64,000 nt of DNA from Aquabacterium sp. CECT 9606 (lineage in GTDB: Bacteria > Pseudomonadota > Gammaproteobacteria > Burkholderiales > Burkholderiaceae_C). The notes beneath the pieces were generated by a model that saw only the letters and a program-made list of their open reading frames with translations, ran no database searches and had not been told where the DNA came from. A program made the translations under genes and the position numbers. The DNA is taken from contig NZ_CAKKNB010000001.1 in assembly GCF_918741295.1 (NCBI RefSeq), positions 372,001 through 436,000 on the forward strand. The letters run 5' to 3'. This document shows, one piece after another, positions 11,868 through 23,258 of this stretch (within the stretch, counting starts at the first letter, position 1; each line of letters opens with the position of its first letter).

Positions 11868-12371
11868 TCAGCGTTTGCGGCTTTTTGTGGCCAGCATGGT
11901 GCCCCGGCACTGCTTGGCACCGCACCAGCAGGCGTATTCGCGCTTCAGGGCGGCGGTCAGCCGGGCGTCGATCACCAGGCCGTAGTCGAAGAACAACTCT
12001 TCGCCAGGGGCGATGTCGCGCAGCGCTTTGAGGAAAACGCGGTTGCCATCTTGCTCGGCTTCCACGTTGGGATTGCAGGAATGGTTGATCCAGCGGGCCG
12101 AGTTGCCCTGATACTTCCCGTCGATGACGTGGCCGTCGTCCAGGTGGAAGTAGAAGGTGTGGTTGGGCTGCTCGGGATCGTGGGGATGGCGGTCAAGGGC
12201 CTCTTCCCAGGTGATGATCTCGCCCTTGTACTCGATGACGGTGCTGCCGGCCTCGATGGGCTGGGTGGCGAAAACCCCACGGCCGTGGATGCCGGAGCGG
12301 CGGACCTGAATGCGCCGGCCTGACGCGGATATTTTGGGAAGTGCTTGCGTCATCGACAACTTTGGGTACAT
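11868..12371 (-). CDS. SET domain protein, putative lysine methyltransferase
   Basis: The 167-residue protein is almost entirely a SET domain. GIHGRGVFA begins the fold, NHSCNPN forms the S-adenosylmethionine pocket with the pseudoknot, and EELFFDYG supplies the catalytic tyrosine region. A post-SET-like CWCGAKQCRG cluster near the C-terminus could bind zinc. Such proteins methylate lysines in eukaryotes and a few bacteria; the bacterial substrate here is unknown. It lies 7 bases ahead of birA and is divergent from topB. An internal ATG at 12353 is a possible alternative start; neither has a clear ribosome site. Confidence 0.85.
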   Translation of the reverse strand: MYPKLSMTQALPKISASGRRIQVRRSGIHGRGVFATQPIEAGSTVIEYKGEIITWEEALDRHPHDPEQPNHTFYFHLDDGHVIDGKYQGNSARWINHSCNPNVEAEQDGNRVFLKALRDIAPGEELFFDYGLVIDARLTAALKREYACWCGAKQCRGTMLATKSRKR

Positions 12372-12393
12372 TGAAATGAGTGGGCGCGCGTGT

Positions 12394-12405
12394 GCGTGCG
12401 CACGC
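12394..12405. promoter_or_regulatory. 12-bp perfect palindrome between SET gene and topB
   Basis: GCGTGCGCACGC is a perfect palindrome 22 bases before the SET start and 37 before topB, in a GCGTG/CACGC-rich stretch. It could be an operator for either divergent gene; no factor is suggested by the sequence. Confidence 0.3.
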
Positions 12406-12442
12406 GTAAGAGCAGATTTTAGTTGGATAAAAAATTCAAACC

Positions 12443-15082
<2,640 letters not shown>

Positions 15083-15175
15083 CTCCCGGCCAGCGTTTGG
15101 ACTGGGGCGGGTGTAAGGTTCGGGGCTGGTTCGGCGACTGAGGTGTTGTCGCACCATCTTCACCGGAGTTTCGCC

Positions 15176-16180
15176 ATGCCCCTGATCCGAATTCCCCAGC
15201 CTTCACAACCCGCGACCAGCGAAATCACGCCGCAGCAGGTTTATCAGCAACGCCGCGATGTGCTGCGACAGATGGCGGCGGGTGCCGCAGGCCTGGGCCT
15301 GACGGCCTGGACGGGCCAGGAGGCGTTGGCCCAAAGCGCCAATGTGGTCAAACGCCCCGGCAAGTTGGCCGCTTTGGCGGGCACCCGCAGCACGGTGTCT
15401 GGCGCCCAGGTGGCCGACAAGCTCACCCCTTACGAGGACGTGAGCAGCTACAACAATTTCTACGAGTTCGGCACCGACAAGTCCGACCCTTCCCAGGCCG
15501 CGCACACGCTCAAGCCCAGCCCCTGGTCGCTCGTCATCGAGGGCGAGGTGGGCAAGCCGCAAAAGCTGGGGCTGGAAGATCTGCTCAAGCTGGCGCCCAT
15601 GGAAGAGCGCATCTACCGCCTGCGCTGTGTTGAAGGCTGGTCCATGGTGATCCCCTGGGTGGGCTATTCGCTCTCCAGCATCATCAAGCGCGCCGAGCCC
15701 AACAGCCGTGCCAAATACGTTGAGTTTGTTTCGCTGGCCGACCCCAAGCAGATGCCCGGCGTGCGCTCCAGCGTGCTGGACTGGCCTTATGTCGAAGGCC
15801 TGCGCATCGACGAAGCCATGCACCCTTTGACCCTGATGGCCTTTGGCCTGTACGGCGAGGTCTTGCCCAACCAGAACGGCGCGCCGCTGCGCCTGGTGGT
15901 GCCCTGGAAATACGGCTTCAAGAGCGCCAAATCCATCGTCAAGATCCGCCTGGTGGAAAAGCAGCCCAAGTCATCCTGGGAAAAGGCCAACGCGTCTGAA
16001 TACGGCTTTTACTCCAACGTGAACCCCAAGGTCGACCACCCTCGCTGGAGCCAAGCGTCCGAGCGCCGCATTGGCGACGGTGGCCTGTTCACCCCACGCA
16101 AGCCCACCCTGATGTTCAACGGCTATGAAGCGCAAGTGGGCCAGCTGTACGCCGGCATGGATTTGAAAAAGAATTATTGA
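15176..16180 (+). CDS. msrP: Protein-methionine-sulfoxide reductase catalytic subunit MsrP
   Basis: This is the periplasmic molybdopterin enzyme that repairs oxidised methionines in exported proteins. The 334-residue protein carries a twin-arginine signal (QQRRDVL, arginines at 26-27, then a hydrophobic stretch to about residue 52). The molybdenum-binding cysteine is Cys151 in [10 protein letters not shown]. The chosen ATG follows a CCGGAG sequence; an upstream in-frame TTG is less likely. msrQ begins one base after the stop. Confidence 0.95.
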   Translation: MPLIRIPQPSQPATSEITPQQVYQQRRDVLRQMAAGAAGLGLTAWTGQEALAQSANVVKRPGKLAALAGTRSTVSGAQVADKLTPYEDVSSYNNFYEFGTDKSDPSQAAHTLKPSPWSLVIEGEVGKPQKLGLEDLLKLAPMEERIYRLRCVEGWSMVIPWVGYSLSSIIKRAEPNSRAKYVEFVSLADPKQMPGVRSSVLDWPYVEGLRIDEAMHPLTLMAFGLYGEVLPNQNGAPLRLVVPWKYGFKSAKSIVKIRLVEKQPKSSWEKANASEYGFYSNVNPKVDHPRWSQASERRIGDGGLFTPRKPTLMFNGYEAQVGQLYAGMDLKKNY

Positions 16181-16181
16181 G

Positions 16182-16814
16182 ATGAACCGTTTGCTGATCA
16201 ACCAGTGGCTGCTGAAGCCCTGGATCAAGCCCCTGGTATGGGTGGTTTGTGCCGTGCCGGCCGTGGCCTTGCTGGTGGCCGCGGCGACCGACAACCTGGG
16301 CGCCAATCCCGCTGAAAAGCTCATCCGCGAGACGGGTGAATGGACCTTGCGTTGGCTATGGCTGACCTTGGCGATCACGCCGTTGCGCGAGGTGACCTCA
16401 CTGGCCGGCCTGCTGCGCTACCGCCGTGCGCTGGGCGTGACCACTTTCGTCTACGCCTTGCTGCATTTCCTGAGCTACGCTTGGCTGGACAAGGGCTTTG
16501 TGGTGGATGACATCGTGCGTGACGTCATCAAGCGCAACTTCATCCTGGTGGGCATGGTGGCTTTGGTGCTGATGACGCCGCTGGCCCTGACCTCGTTCAA
16601 CCGTGCCATCAAGGCCATGGGCGCCAAGCGCTGGCAGGCGCTGCACAAGCTGGTCTACGCGGTGGCCTTGCTGGGCTTGCTCCATTTTTATTGGAAAAAA
16701 TCCGCCAAGAACGACCTCAACGAGGTGTGGGTGTATGCCGCCATCCTGGCCGTGCTGTTGGGCTGGCGCGTGGTGCGCCAGGGCGGCGTGATGGGGATGC
16801 TGCGGGTTCGATGA
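16182..16814 (+). CDS. msrQ: Protein-methionine-sulfoxide reductase heme-binding subunit MsrQ
   Basis: This inner-membrane cytochrome b-type protein passes electrons from the respiratory chain to MsrP. It has 210 residues and about six hydrophobic helices. The conserved histidines are visible in ALLHFLSY, ALHKLVY and LLHFYW. It follows msrP immediately and its stop overlaps the start of the next gene by four bases, so all three are likely co-translated. Confidence 0.94.
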   Translation: MNRLLINQWLLKPWIKPLVWVVCAVPAVALLVAAATDNLGANPAEKLIRETGEWTLRWLWLTLAITPLREVTSLAGLLRYRRALGVTTFVYALLHFLSYAWLDKGFVVDDIVRDVIKRNFILVGMVALVLMTPLALTSFNRAIKAMGAKRWQALHKLVYAVALLGLLHFYWKKSAKNDLNEVWVYAAILAVLLGWRVVRQGGVMGMLRVR

Positions 16815-17809
16815 CCGATCTGCTGTTGTTGTTCGTGCCGTTTTTTGCCCTGGTCCTGCTGGGTTGGGGCGCGGCCCGTGGGCGCTTGCTGCCGCTGGAA
16901 GGCATCCCCGCCATGAACAGCTTTGTGTTGTTCTTCGGCCTGACGGCCATGCTGTTCCGGCTGGGGGCCAGTGGCGCTTTGCACCAGAGCGGTCTGCTGG
17001 GCCTGTTGCTGGTTTATGGCGTGGCGGGGGGCGTGGTCACGGTGCTGGCCTTGGTGTGGGGCATCCGCCAAGGCTTGATCCGGCGCGACAGCGGCCTGGT
17101 GGCATTGGCCACGGCGTTCCCCAACACGGGTTTTCTGGGCTTGCCCTTGCTCACAGGCCTGCTGGGGCCACAAGCGGCGGGCCCCATCGCGGCCACCTTG
17201 CTGATCGACGTGCTGTTGTTGAGCTCACTGTGCCTGGCCTGGGCTCATTCGCGCGCCGCGCGTGAAGCCCCAGGCGACGATCCGGCCGAGGCCTGGCATG
17301 CGGCGCAAGCCTCGCTCAAAGGGGCTTTGCGCAATCCGCTGTTGTGGTCCATGGCCTTGGGCATGCTGGTGTCCTGGTTGGGCTGGACCTTGCCGCATGC
17401 GGTGGACGAAACCATCCGGCTCCTGGGCCTGGCCGCCACCCCCACGGCCCTGTTCACTTTGGGTGCGATCCTGGCGCGTGCGCAGATGCAGCCTGCCCTT
17501 GTTGCTGCGGCCGCTGTGCCGATCAGTGTGCCGCTGCTGCTCAAGCTGGTGATCCACCCCCTGCTGGTGTGCGGCGCGGGTTGGGCGCTGGTGCAGGCTG
17601 GCGTGGCTTTGCCCCCTTCAGGCTGGTTGACCGTCATCCTGGCGGCCGCTTTGCCATCGGCCAGCAATGTCTCGATGCTCGCCGAGCGAGAGGGCGCGAA
17701 CACTGCCCTGGTGGCCCGGATCATCCTGTGGACCACCGCTTGCGCTTTGCTGAGCCTGACCCTGTGGGCCAGCGTCCTCCACAGGGCATTTGAAACAATT
17801 CATTTCTAA
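16811..17809 (+). CDS. AEC family transporter
   Basis: The 332-residue membrane protein has about ten hydrophobic segments in two five-helix halves. ATAFPNTGFLGLPL in the first half and ALPSASNVSMLAE in the second are the paired crossover motifs of the auxin-efflux-carrier/malonate transporter family. The substrate cannot be read from the sequence. Its ATGA overlap with msrQ puts it in the msrPQ operon, an unusual partner. The start at 16811 is chosen because the upstream extension only re-reads msrQ. Confidence 0.88.
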   Translation: MTDLLLLFVPFFALVLLGWGAARGRLLPLEGIPAMNSFVLFFGLTAMLFRLGASGALHQSGLLGLLLVYGVAGGVVTVLALVWGIRQGLIRRDSGLVALATAFPNTGFLGLPLLTGLLGPQAAGPIAATLLIDVLLLSSLCLAWAHSRAAREAPGDDPAEAWHAAQASLKGALRNPLLWSMALGMLVSWLGWTLPHAVDETIRLLGLAATPTALFTLGAILARAQMQPALVAAAAVPISVPLLLKLVIHPLLVCGAGWALVQAGVALPPSGWLTVILAAALPSASNVSMLAEREGANTALVARIILWTTACALLSLTLWASVLHRAFETIHF

Positions 17810-17897
17810 TTCCCCCCAAGAGCGGGTCAGATCAAGACTGGCTTTTATTGGATGATGGCGGGCTGTTGTCATTCCATTAAAAAATCCAGGGGAAACC

Positions 17898-20786
17898 ATG
17901 ATCTTGCCTCCGATCAGCGGCGGAGCTTTGACGTCGTCGCTGTCAGCATTGGGCGGCGAACTCGTCTCTCGGCTGCGGGCGGCCTTGATCCTCGGCCAGC
18001 ACACGCGCCTGGTCCAGATCGACACTGCTTTGCCCGCCACCACCTTGGTGGTCGAGCGCATGCGGATCACCGAGGCTGTGCATGCCCATGAACCCCTGTG
18101 GGCCGAAGTCGATTGCCTGAGCACCTCGGCCTACCTGGAGCTCAAAGCCTTGACGGGCGAGGCCGTGACCCTGCGTCTGCAACAGGCCGACGGCACGTGG
18201 CGCACCTGGCACGCGCACGCAGTGCGGGCTGCGCAACTGGGCGCCGACGGCGGCCTGGCCCGCTACCGCCTCACCCTGGCCGCCTGGACGCATTGGTTGA
18301 GTCAACGGCGCGACACGCGCATCTTCCAGGACCAAACCGCGCAAGACATCACCGATGAGGTCTTCAAGGCCTATCCTGCAGCCAAGGTGCGGTTCGAGCT
18401 GGCCACGCCCGGCCCGATGCGGGCCTTGACCACGCAGTACCGCGAGACTGATTGGGCCTTTGCATGCCGCTTGATGGCGGAGGAAGGTTGGAGCTGGCGC
18501 CTTGAACATGCGGCCGATCACCACACCCTGGTGGTGTTTGACCAGCAGGCCTCGCGACCCCAATTGGGCACCGTGAGCTTCAGCCGACCTGACATCCGCG
18601 GCAATGGTTTCATGGGCTTCGGTGCCGGGCTGGTGGAAGACACCATCACCGCCTGGAGCGTGGGGCAACGTGTCGGGGTCAATGCAGTGACCTTGGCCGC
18701 CTGGGACGAACGCCAACTGGCCGGCGTCTCGGCGCAAGCCATGGCCCCTGGACGGCCTGCGGCCGTGCCCTCGTTGGAGGTGTACCGGGGCCATGGGGAG
18801 CGCCGGCATGCCGACGGCCAAGTGAGCACGGCCCAGCCCGCCAGCAGCGCAGTTGCGGATGCCCGTGCCGCCGCCTTGATGGCCGCGCACGAGTTGGGTC
18901 ACCATGCCATGGAGGGGCACAGCGCGGTGCGGGCCCTGCAGCCGGGCGCCAATTTTCAGATCACCGAGCACAGCTTGTATGGTGGCATTGGTGGCGCTGA
19001 CAACCACTTCTGCGCGCTGAGCATTGTTCACGAGGCCGCCAACAACCTGGGCGCCGAGGCCGCACAGATCCTCCAGTCCACAGACCTTGAGCAAGGCAGT
19101 TACCGCAACCGCTTCACCGCGGCGCCTGAGGCCGCGCGCCTGGTACCGTTGCCCTGGCACAAACCCACGGCGCCGGGCTTACAAACAGCCATCGTCATGG
19201 CGGCACCAAATGAGCCTTTGACCACCGACCGGGACGGGCGCGTGAAGGTGCAGTTTGGCTGGCAGCGCGGAGAGTCGCCCTTGACGGGCGGCTTGTCTGG
19301 GCCATCCACGGCGCAGGGCTCCAAGACCGGCCATGCGCCCGGCCATGATGGCAGCGGCACCTGGGTGCGTGTGGCCAAAAGCGCCGCTGGGGCCAATTGG
19401 GGGGCGGTGTTCACGCCACGCGTGGGCACCGAAGTGCTGGTTGATTTCATCGATGGCGACATCGACCGGCCCATCGTGGTGGGGCAGTTGCACAACGGGC
19501 AACACGACCTGCCCTGGCCGGCGGGCGTGGACGCGGGCAGCAACCACCCCGGCACGGTCTCTGGCTGGCACCACCAGCACCTGGACCAACAAGGCGCCAA
19601 CCAGTGGTTGGTGGACGATGCCACCGGCCAGCTGCGCATGCGCCTGGCCAGCCACAGCGGCGCCACCGGCTGGAGCGAGTTGACCTTGGGCCGGATCATC
19701 CGCCAAAGCGGGCAGGGCGGCTCGGGCCATGCGCAGCGTGGCAATTGGCTGGGTGAAGGTTTTTACGGCCACACCGACGGTTGGGGCGTGGTGCGTGCGG
19801 GCGGTGGCCTGTTGATGAGCACGACAGCCCGGGCTCAACGCGGCGCCAGCGTCAACAGCACGCAGATGGACGCGGCCGAGGCCGTGGGCCAGCTGAAAGC
19901 GGCACGTCAGCTGGGCGAGACCTTGAGCCAGAGCGCCCGCCAGCAGGGCGCCCAGGGTTTGAGCAGCCACGATGCGGGCCAGGCCGTGCAAGGCCACGCG
20001 GACACCATGGACCCGCAAGCCCAGGGCAAGTACACGCAGGCTGTGGGCGGCCAAGCGGCGCAAAAGGCCAATGGGCGCGTCTTGGGTGAGGCGGTGGAGC
20101 GGTTCAGCACGCCCATCATTCACCTGGACACGCCGGTGACAGCCAGCTTCGTGACGCCGGCCAGCATCAGCCTGTTCAGCGGGGAGGACACCAGCGTGTC
20201 ATTGCAAGGCGATCTGCAGATCACCAGCGCCCACACGGTGAGCAGCGTGAGCGGGCAGACCAGCAGCTTGTACACGCACAGTGGCGGCATCAAGGCCATC
20301 GCGGCCAATGGTGCGGTGAGCTTGCGGGCGCACACCGACGGCCAGCAGGTGTGGGCGGATCAGGACATCACCGTGCAAAGCACGAACGATGAAGTGCGCA
20401 TTCAGGCCAAGGACAGCATCACCTTGACGGCGGGACAAAGCCAGATCGTGATCAAGGGTGGGGACATCACCTTCACGATGCCGGGGAAGTTCACGGTGAA
20501 GGGGGCGGGGCATGAGTGGAGTGGTGGGGGAAGTGGGTCGGCGGATTTGCCAGAACTGCCAGACGAGTTGTTATCAGAACAGAAGGTCTTTGATGAGCAG
20601 TTTCATCTGGTCGATGTGCACGGTGATCCCATGGCCCATACGCCATATCGCGTTACGGGCAGTAATGGTCAGGTGTGGGTTGGATTGACTGATGTAGACG
20701 GGCTGACACCGCGATTTGAAGCGTCAGAAGGCGTTGACTTCACCATTGAGGTATTGAGCCAAAACGAGCGGAGGGTTGTGGAATGA
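17898..20786 (+). CDS. vgrG: Type VI secretion system tip protein VgrG
   Basis: The protein forms the trimeric spike at the tip of the type VI secretion tube. It has 962 residues and a good ribosome site (AGGGGA). Residues 1-400 match the gp27/gp44-like base, residues 400-560 the gp5 OB-fold (FGWQRG, GTEVLVDFIDGD), and an Ala/Gln-rich linker at about 630-735 leads into a DUF2345-type beta-helix (735-875). The last 65 residues are a transthyretin-like tip beginning FHLVDVHGDPM and containing GLTDVDG, which in other VgrGs holds cargo. The composition becomes AT-richer at this tip. The stop overlaps the effector start by four bases. No other T6SS genes are nearby, so this is an orphan vgrG island. 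Confidence 0.95.
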   Translation: MILPPISGGALTSSLSALGGELVSRLRAALILGQHTRLVQIDTALPATTLVVERMRITEAVHAHEPLWAEVDCLSTSAYLELKALTGEAVTLRLQQADGTWRTWHAHAVRAAQLGADGGLARYRLTLAAWTHWLSQRRDTRIFQDQTAQDITDEVFKAYPAAKVRFELATPGPMRALTTQYRETDWAFACRLMAEEGWSWRLEHAADHHTLVVFDQQASRPQLGTVSFSRPDIRGNGFMGFGAGLVEDTITAWSVGQRVGVNAVTLAAWDERQLAGVSAQAMAPGRPAAVPSLEVYRGHGERRHADGQVSTAQPASSAVADARAAALMAAHELGHHAMEGHSAVRALQPGANFQITEHSLYGGIGGADNHFCALSIVHEAANNLGAEAAQILQSTDLEQGSYRNRFTAAPEAARLVPLPWHKPTAPGLQTAIVMAAPNEPLTTDRDGRVKVQFGWQRGESPLTGGLSGPSTAQGSKTGHAPGHDGSGTWVRVAKSAAGANWGAVFTPRVGTEVLVDFIDGDIDRPIVVGQLHNGQHDLPWPAGVDAGSNHPGTVSGWHHQHLDQQGANQWLVDDATGQLRMRLASHSGATGWSELTLGRIIRQSGQGGSGHAQRGNWLGEGFYGHTDGWGVVRAGGGLLMSTTARAQRGASVNSTQMDAAEAVGQLKAARQLGETLSQSARQQGAQGLSSHDAGQAVQGHADTMDPQAQGKYTQAVGGQAAQKANGRVLGEAVERFSTPIIHLDTPVTASFVTPASISLFSGEDTSVSLQGDLQITSAHTVSSVSGQTSSLYTHSGGIKAIAANGAVSLRAHTDGQQVWADQDITVQSTNDEVRIQAKDSITLTAGQSQIVIKGGDITFTMPGKFTVKGAGHEWSGGGSGSADLPELPDELLSEQKVFDEQFHLVDVHGDPMAHTPYRVTGSNGQVWVGLTDVDGLTPRFEASEGVDFTIEVLSQNERRVVE

Positions 20787-21778
20787 GTGGTGGAAAAGTC
20801 AAGGCCAAGGCTCAAGGTGCGAAATCGAACGCCACCAAGAAGTCACTCATCAAAGTGGTTGTCCCCGATGACAAGGGCAAATGGATCAGTCCAGAAAAGC
20901 AATCCACACATCGAATCGATGAAGACGCGAAAATGCCATCAATTATTTTTCAGGCTGAGACTGATTTCAAGGGGCCTTTTAAATGGAAATGGAAGGTCAC
21001 TTGGGATGCCAAAGTAAGTGGCTTATCCGAGTCGGGGCGCAGAGGAGCCAAGGTTGGGTCTTTTGCTGCGAATGGATCATTCGAAACATCTGACCCTAAA
21101 TGGCAATGTGCTTTTAACGGCCTAGTGCTTGGGGGGACGCTCACTGTAGAAATGATTGCAGGAGATGAGCATTTTCTTCGTGCCGTCTACATCAAAGGAA
21201 CGAACCCATCGCGAGCAAAGCTGGACGGGTTTGTAGCAACGTTGGATGAGGCGACGGGTTACGAGAAGATCCTTCATCACGAAGCCAAAGGTAAGCAATT
21301 CATCAATGCTGACGGGGAACCTGTTGTCGCATTCGACAAAGGTTATGGCCTTGCGCAACTGACTACACCTGCACCTACGTACGTCCAGGCATGGAACTGG
21401 AAAGAGAATGTTAAGGGTGGATTGAAGCTTTATCACACCAAACGAAATGAAGCGAGGAGTTATCTCAGCAGCCATGGCAAGAATAGCTTCACTGATGATC
21501 AGTTGCAACTAGAGACCTTTAGTCGCTATAACGGGGGCATTTATCATAAGTGGGATGCAAAGAATAAGGCTTGGATTCGGAATCCTAGCCTATTGTGCGA
21601 TGACGCCACAGGCAATATCGGTTGGGATTTGACCTCAAGTGAGAATTCTGGAAAGTCTGCTGATGAGCTGCGCAAGAGAGATATTGCTACTTATGGACAA
21701 GGTAAGGCTGGTCAATCCAAAGAGCATCCTTGGACCTACACGGGCGTTTGCTATGCGGACCACATTGCCAATGAATAA
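20783..21778 (+). CDS. Predicted type VI effector with lysozyme-like (SLT-type) peptidoglycan hydrolase domain
   Basis: The 331-residue protein has no signal peptide and is translationally coupled to vgrG. Residues 50-145 form a beta-rich domain rich in Trp/Lys that ends with IKGTNPS; this could dock to VgrG. Residues 155-260 show the sequential motifs of lysozyme-fold transglycosylases: Glu167 in HHEAKGKQF as candidate catalytic acid, GYGLAQLT (187-194), PAPTYVQAWNWKENV (196-210) and FSRYNGG (246-252). The C-terminal 70 residues contain two cysteines (272, 323). The periplasmic immunity candidate overlaps its 3' end. Toxicity to competitor peptidoglycan is inferred from motif order and context; family membership was not tested by search. 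Confidence 0.75.
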   Translation: MSGGKVKAKAQGAKSNATKKSLIKVVVPDDKGKWISPEKQSTHRIDEDAKMPSIIFQAETDFKGPFKWKWKVTWDAKVSGLSESGRRGAKVGSFAANGSFETSDPKWQCAFNGLVLGGTLTVEMIAGDEHFLRAVYIKGTNPSRAKLDGFVATLDEATGYEKILHHEAKGKQFINADGEPVVAFDKGYGLAQLTTPAPTYVQAWNWKENVKGGLKLYHTKRNEARSYLSSHGKNSFTDDQLQLETFSRYNGGIYHKWDAKNKAWIRNPSLLCDDATGNIGWDLTSSENSGKSADELRKRDIATYGQGKAGQSKEHPWTYTGVCYADHIANE

Positions 21779-22331
21779 GCTAATTCGGGCTCTGGGAGGC
21801 TTCGTCTTATCACTCATTATTTGCCATGCTGCAGGCGCAAACGCCGGGCATGAGTGGCAGGTTTCGGCAGGGAAAGTTGCCGCTATCGCAGTTGACGGTA
21901 GACAGCTTCGCATTGATCGTTCTTTGACGTTGATGCTGCGTCGTGCCGAAGCCGCCGCTTTTCTACCGTTGGAATTTAACGGTAGTCCGGCTAAGTCGTG
22001 GCGGTGGTTGCTGGTCAGAGAGCCCTCTAAAGCCAGAGGCAGCGCCAGCTTTTGCGGAGCGGGCTATGAAGATCGCCTCCTGCTAGTGGAGGTAGCTAAA
22101 TCTACCGGCAAGGTGGTTGGTCAATTTCTCGCGCAGAGTTGCTTGAATTCAATCAGCATGGACATTGACCAGTTTGACGAACTGTTGGCCGCTATTGGTA
22201 TTGAGGAGCAGAACGGGCGGTTGACTTTGGAGCAATCGATTTCAAGCGACGCAGGTTCGGCTAGAAAGAATGTTCAGATCGATGTCAGTTCTGGTCGCAT
22301 GAAGGTGTTCATGCGTAAGGTAGAGGATTGA
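21771..22331 (+). CDS. Predicted periplasmic immunity protein 1
   Basis: The ATG at 21771 overlaps the effector stop by 8 bases, and the first 25 residues form a signal peptide ending in AGANA. The mature protein of about 160 residues has two cysteines, Cys95 in SFCGAGYE and Cys124 in AQSCLNSIS, probably a disulfide. Export to the periplasm and tight coupling to a peptidoglycan-targeting effector fit an immunity protein. It is a clear relative of the protein at 23245 (same CGAG...E and SCL-S-S blocks, then an acidic helix and an E-NG-L ending). Upstream in-frame starts lie inside the effector and are not credible. Confidence 0.7.
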   Translation: MNKLIRALGGFVLSLIICHAAGANAGHEWQVSAGKVAAIAVDGRQLRIDRSLTLMLRRAEAAAFLPLEFNGSPAKSWRWLLVREPSKARGSASFCGAGYEDRLLLVEVAKSTGKVVGQFLAQSCLNSISMDIDQFDELLAAIGIEEQNGRLTLEQSISSDAGSARKNVQIDVSSGRMKVFMRKVED

Positions 22332-22571
22332 TTGATTGAGTTTGTCGGGTCATGGTTGACCACTGATTTTAGCTTGCAGGCCGCTCAGGAACTGGGTCAA
22401 CTCGCGCCAGAAGGCTTGTACGAGTTCTCCATCAACACGGGGATCACCGAGCCTGAGTTGATAGCTCATGATGAAGCCAGATTGCAGACCTATAAGATTA
22501 TCGCGGCCATTTTGGAGGCAGGTTGGAAGCCATTCAAAAAAAGATTTAAAGCGAAAAATAGCAAACTATAG
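22332..22571 (+). CDS. Short orphan ORF, possibly truncated, unknown function
   Basis: This 79-residue frame begins with TTG directly after the immunity stop, preceded by AGAGG at a suitable distance. It has a plausible globular composition (LAPEGLYEF, AHDEARLQTYKIIAAILEAGW) but ends in a basic stretch that looks like a junction (KKRFKAKNSKL). The same frame continues after the stop with sequence of the degraded effector copy, so the gene may have been cut by the event that placed that copy here. I do not recognise the family. It could be the front of an immunity-like protein that lost its end. Confidence 0.4.
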   Translation: MIEFVGSWLTTDFSLQAAQELGQLAPEGLYEFSINTGITEPELIAHDEARLQTYKIIAAILEAGWKPFKKRFKAKNSKL

Positions 22572-23258
22572 AAAAAGGAAGGTGCGTTTACCTCAAGCGA
22601 GAAAAGGTGGGAGGCCAATTTGGGTGAAGTGATTGGCGGGGTGCTGACGTCAAAGTGAAGGTCGGGGACGTGACGTTTTTGCGAAGAGTGCTTATCTTGG
22701 GAAAAATCCTGGGGAAGAGCAAGTTCGGTTAGAAATGGATAGTTATCTTCAAAACTTCAAGAAAGAAGTTGCAATTTCAAAAAAATCTTCGACAAGAAAG
22801 CCATTTTCGGCAGTTTTACAGTGATGACATGCCCTTGGTGTCATTTGACAATGGATCGGTTTGGGTCAAATTACCAACCTGAACCGTCATATGAACAAGT
22901 TTGGAATTGGAAGGCGCACGTCAAGCATGTGGTTACATCGTTTGTAAAAGATCTTCGAAAGAAATCAGATCGATATTTTTCGTCACACCCGGGCGGAACT
23001 GAAGATCAGATTGATGCAGAAACTTTGGTTTTCTATAATGGAGCGAACCATCATTATTACGTGTGGTCAGAGTCTTCCAAGAGTTGGGTAGTGAACGTTA
23101 ATGTTGTTTGCGATCCCACGCAATCCAACAAAGGTTGGAATGTCGTTGATAAAAAGAACAAAGGACTTTCCCTTGCAGATCTTCAGGGGCATAAAGGGTC
23201 CGCTGCTGTTTACACTGGGCGCTGCTATGCGGAACATGTGCAAAATGCATCTAAGTAA
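22572..23258 (+). pseudogene. Degraded second copy of the lysozyme-like effector
   Basis: Matches to the intact effector run in order but switch reading frame at least five times: EGAFTSSEKRW and GEVIGGVLT against NGSFETSDPKW and GLVLGGTLT; GDVTFLR against GDEHFLR; YLGKNPGEEQV against YIKGTNPSRAK; MPLVSFDNG against EPVVAFDKG; GLGQIT against GLAQLT; PEPSYEQVWNWK against PAPTYVQAWNWK. From 22881 to the stop the frame is intact and ends AVYTGRCYAEHV against WTYTGVCYADHI. The segment that should carry the catalytic Glu reads ISKKSSTRKPF, with lysines where an acid is expected. A 145-residue frame from 22821 remains open but would lack the active site. The immunity paralogue begins inside its 3' end. 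Confidence 0.8.

Noticed and set aside
22821..23258. Treating the 145-codon frame as a complete functional effector gene
   Set aside because: The sequence upstream in other frames matches the missing N-terminal part of the effector, so this is the tail of a broken gene.
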